18,196 nucleotides of DNA from Actinomycetes bacterium (GTDB lineage: Bacteria > Actinomycetota > Actinomycetes > Propionibacteriales > Propionibacteriaceae): NCBI GenBank assembly GCA_023387135.1, contig JAEWIK010000183.1, forward strand, positions 1 to 18,196, written 5' to 3'. The position numbers and the translations under genes are program-made. The notes under the pieces were generated by a model. The model did no database searches and had not been told where the DNA came from. It saw nothing but the letters and a program-made list of their open reading frames with translations. Positions 16,835 to 18,196 of the stretch are shown here, one piece after another (positions within the stretch are counted from its first letter, which is position 1; each line of letters opens with the position of its first letter).

Positions 16835-17116
16835 TCAGCGGGAACGCTTGATGGGGGCGGGCTCGCCCATGAAACTCTTCCAACTGGTGGCGGCGAGCCT
16901 GTTCACCGCGACGGCCGCTGCCGCCGCTCCCGCCGCACTCGCCACCGCCCACAGCATGAGGTCCTTGGTCGGGGCCTCCGGGTCGTCGAGCTGCGGCGGT
17001 TCGTCACCGGTGGCCCGGCGCCACACTCCCGTGATCAGCTTGGTGGCCGCGGCAGCCGCCGCCGCACCCAGCACTCCGGCGTAGAGCTTCCACAACAGAG
17101 GGTGGGACGAGTTCAC
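16835..17116 (-). CDS. Small membrane protein, DUF4235 family
   Basis: Protein of 93 aa with two predicted membrane segments, about residues 7-27 (LWKLYAGVLGAAAAAAATKL) and 53-73 (LMLWAVASAAGAAAAAVAVN). Between them lies a hydrophilic loop with VWRRATGDEPPQLDDPEAPT, typical of actinobacterial DUF4235. Function unknown; probably an inner-membrane protein with both ends on the same side. It starts at GTG 17116 with a near-perfect Shine-Dalgarno AAGGAGG 6 nt upstream. TAGGAT at 17163-17158 is a good -10. It converges on DUF4193 and diverges from DUF3093. Confidence 0.85.
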   Translation of the reverse strand: MNSSHPLLWKLYAGVLGAAAAAAATKLITGVWRRATGDEPPQLDDPEAPTKDLMLWAVASAAGAAAAAVAVNRLAATSWKSFMGEPAPIKRSR

Positions 17117-17157
17117 GCTGAGCCTCCTTCGGATCGCGCGCCGTGCGCGGTGAGCCC

Positions 17158-17163
17158 ATCCTA
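17158..17163 (-). promoter_or_regulatory. Candidate -10 of the DUF4235 gene
   Basis: TAGGAT on the minus strand, giving a leader of about 35 nt that contains AAGGAGG. No clear -35. Confidence 0.4.
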
Positions 17164-17229
17164 GGAGACCGCCGCCGGCTGCCGGGGCCCGGCGCCGCGA
17201 CCCGGCGGCAGCACGAGCCCCGGTGGCAG

Positions 17230-17235
17230 TAGGTT
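17230..17235 (+). promoter_or_regulatory. Putative -10 of the DUF3093-dut operon (leaderless geometry)
   Basis: TAGGTT, then GGGACG, then the GTG start. The nearest AGG is part of the hexamer itself, so a leaderless transcript is likely. Confidence 0.5.
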
Positions 17236-17241
17236 GGGACG

Positions 17242-17700
17242 GTGCGCTACCGCGAACGGCTGAGAGTCCCTGTCTCCTGGTGGGCGGTGGGCCTGTTCTT
17301 CGCCGTCTCCTTCGCCACCGCCGTGGGCTTCGCCCTCGGCCCCGTGGTCAGCCTCGTCGGGGGAGCGCTGGTGGCGCTCGCGCTCGTCCTCGTCCTGTGG
17401 TGGTACGGCTCGGTGCTGCTCGGTGTCGACTCCGAAGCGCTCCACGCGGGCGACGCTGTCCTGGAATGGCAGTGGGCGGGCGCCGTCAGGGTGCTCGACG
17501 CCGCCGCCACGAGAGAGCGGCTGGGCCCCGCCGCCGACCCCCACGCGCTGCTGGTGACCCGCGGCTACATCCCCACTGCCGTCGAGGTCGAGATCGCCGA
17601 CGAGGCCGATCCGCATCCGTACTGGCTGATCTCCACCAGGCATCCCAGGGAACTCGCCAAGGCGATCGAGGCCGAGCTATCGCTTAGGATGCAGCGGTGA
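17242..17700 (+). CDS. DUF3093 family membrane protein
   Basis: Protein of 152 aa. The start [14 protein letters not shown] is the standard DUF3093 opening. Two membrane helices follow (about 13-34 and 36-57) and then a soluble domain ending [20 protein letters not shown], also a family hallmark. Function unknown; the soluble part probably faces the cytoplasm. The GTG start is set by the family N-terminus. The stop TGA overlaps the GTG of dut (GTGA), so the two are translationally coupled; this DUF3093-dut pairing is common in Actinobacteria, but no mechanistic link to dUTP metabolism is known to me. Confidence 0.9.
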   Translation: MRYRERLRVPVSWWAVGLFFAVSFATAVGFALGPVVSLVGGALVALALVLVLWWYGSVLLGVDSEALHAGDAVLEWQWAGAVRVLDAAATRERLGPAADPHALLVTRGYIPTAVEVEIADEADPHPYWLISTRHPRELAKAIEAELSLRMQR

Positions 17701-18196
17701 GCGAATGGGGCGACGACGTGGTGATCGGGCTGCAACGGCTCGACCCCGACGTGCAACTCCCGCGGTACGCCCACCCCGGTGACGCCGGCGCCGACCTTGC
17801 CATCGCCGAGGACTGCGTGCTGGCACCCGGCGAGCGCCGGCTGGTGCGCACGGGCATCGCCGTCGCCATCCCGGCGGGCTGGGTGGGCCTCGTCCACCCG
17901 CGGTCGGGGCTCGCGGCCCGGCACGGGATCACCATCGTGAACGCCCCCGGCACCGTGGACGCCGGCTACCGGGGAGAGATCCTCGTCTGCCTGCTCAACA
18001 CCGACACCGCGCAGCCGGTCACCCTCAGCAAGGGCGACCTGATCGCGCAATTGGTGGTGCAGCGGGTGGCGCGGGCATCCTTCGTCGTGCGCGACGAGTT
18101 GCCGCCGAGCGCCAGGGGCGAGGGCGGCTACGGGTCGACAGGGGGCATCCGGGGCTGGGAAGGCTCCACCGAGCATCGAGGACAGGGGACAGCACA
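17697..18196 (+). CDS. dut: dUTPase (deoxyuridine 5'-triphosphate nucleotidohydrolase), 3' end cut by window
   Basis: Hydrolyses dUTP to dUMP and pyrophosphate, keeping uracil out of DNA and feeding dTMP synthesis. All five trimeric-dUTPase motifs are present: HPGDAGADL (26-34), [10 protein letters not shown] (68-77), [14 protein letters not shown] (81-94, catalytic Asp88 and Tyr91), KGDLIAQLV (112-120), and the C-terminal P-loop-like [12 protein letters not shown] (139-150). GTG start, overlapping the DUF3093 stop by 4 bp. The frame stays open for 16 more codons ([16 protein letters not shown]) to the window edge, so the C-terminus runs somewhat past motif V and its end is not seen. Confidence 0.94.
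   Translation, partial: MSEWGDDVVIGLQRLDPDVQLPRYAHPGDAGADLAIAEDCVLAPGERRLVRTGIAVAIPAGWVGLVHPRSGLAARHGITIVNAPGTVDAGYRGEILVCLLNTDTAQPVTLSKGDLIAQLVVQRVARASFVVRDELPPSARGEGGYGSTGGIRGWEGSTEHRGQGTA

Overview
The window is high-GC actinobacterial DNA, most likely from Propionibacteriaceae or a close relative. Three things point there. The gene families are actinobacterial: SepH/DUF3071, DUF4193, DUF4235, DUF3093, DUF5998 and DUF7455. GTG starts are frequent. The -10 hexamers are of the TAGGNT kind. Arginine codon AGG is also used often, which is unusual at this GC. The genus call is inference.

Layout. Bases 1-1330 hold the end of a polar amino-acid (probably glutamate) ABC importer: two permeases in tandem, GluC-like (partial) and GluD-like. 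Facing them is an S9 prolyl-oligopeptidase-family peptidase, and upstream of that a 63-residue zinc-ribbon protein (DUF7455) separated from it by a strong hairpin terminator. Bases 3766-5844 encode topoisomerase IV subunit B (ParE). Behind it on the minus strand are an SDR/epimerase-type protein and a beta-carbonic anhydrase. A 245-bp divergent gap with palindromes leads to an orphan asparagine-synthetase-like protein, which converges on topoisomerase IV subunit A (ParC, 9286-11730). Next come an App1-type phosphatase (minus), then a plus-strand run of DUF5998, an alkaline-phosphatase-superfamily phosphodiesterase and thymidine kinase. The cell-division protein SepH is on the minus strand. The window ends with DUF4193, DUF4235, DUF3093 and dUTPase; dUTPase runs off the right edge.

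The content is mainly core: chromosome decatenation (ParC/ParE), division (SepH), pyrimidine deoxynucleotide supply (Tdk, Dut) and transport. I see no phage, IS element, tRNA, rRNA, CRISPR or toxin module. No gap exceeds 300 bp.

The observations most worth a second look are: a shared geometry in which a TANNNT hexamer ends exactly 6 nt before the start codon, suggesting leaderless mRNAs; Asn at the usual Asp of the ParE quinolone-pocket motif; a SepH lacking its usual N-terminal segment; an orphan asparagine-synthetase-like gene lacking the amidotransferase cysteine and preceded by a tiny overlapping ORF; and AGG codons that almost always follow a C. I did not find a convincing new multi-gene system.
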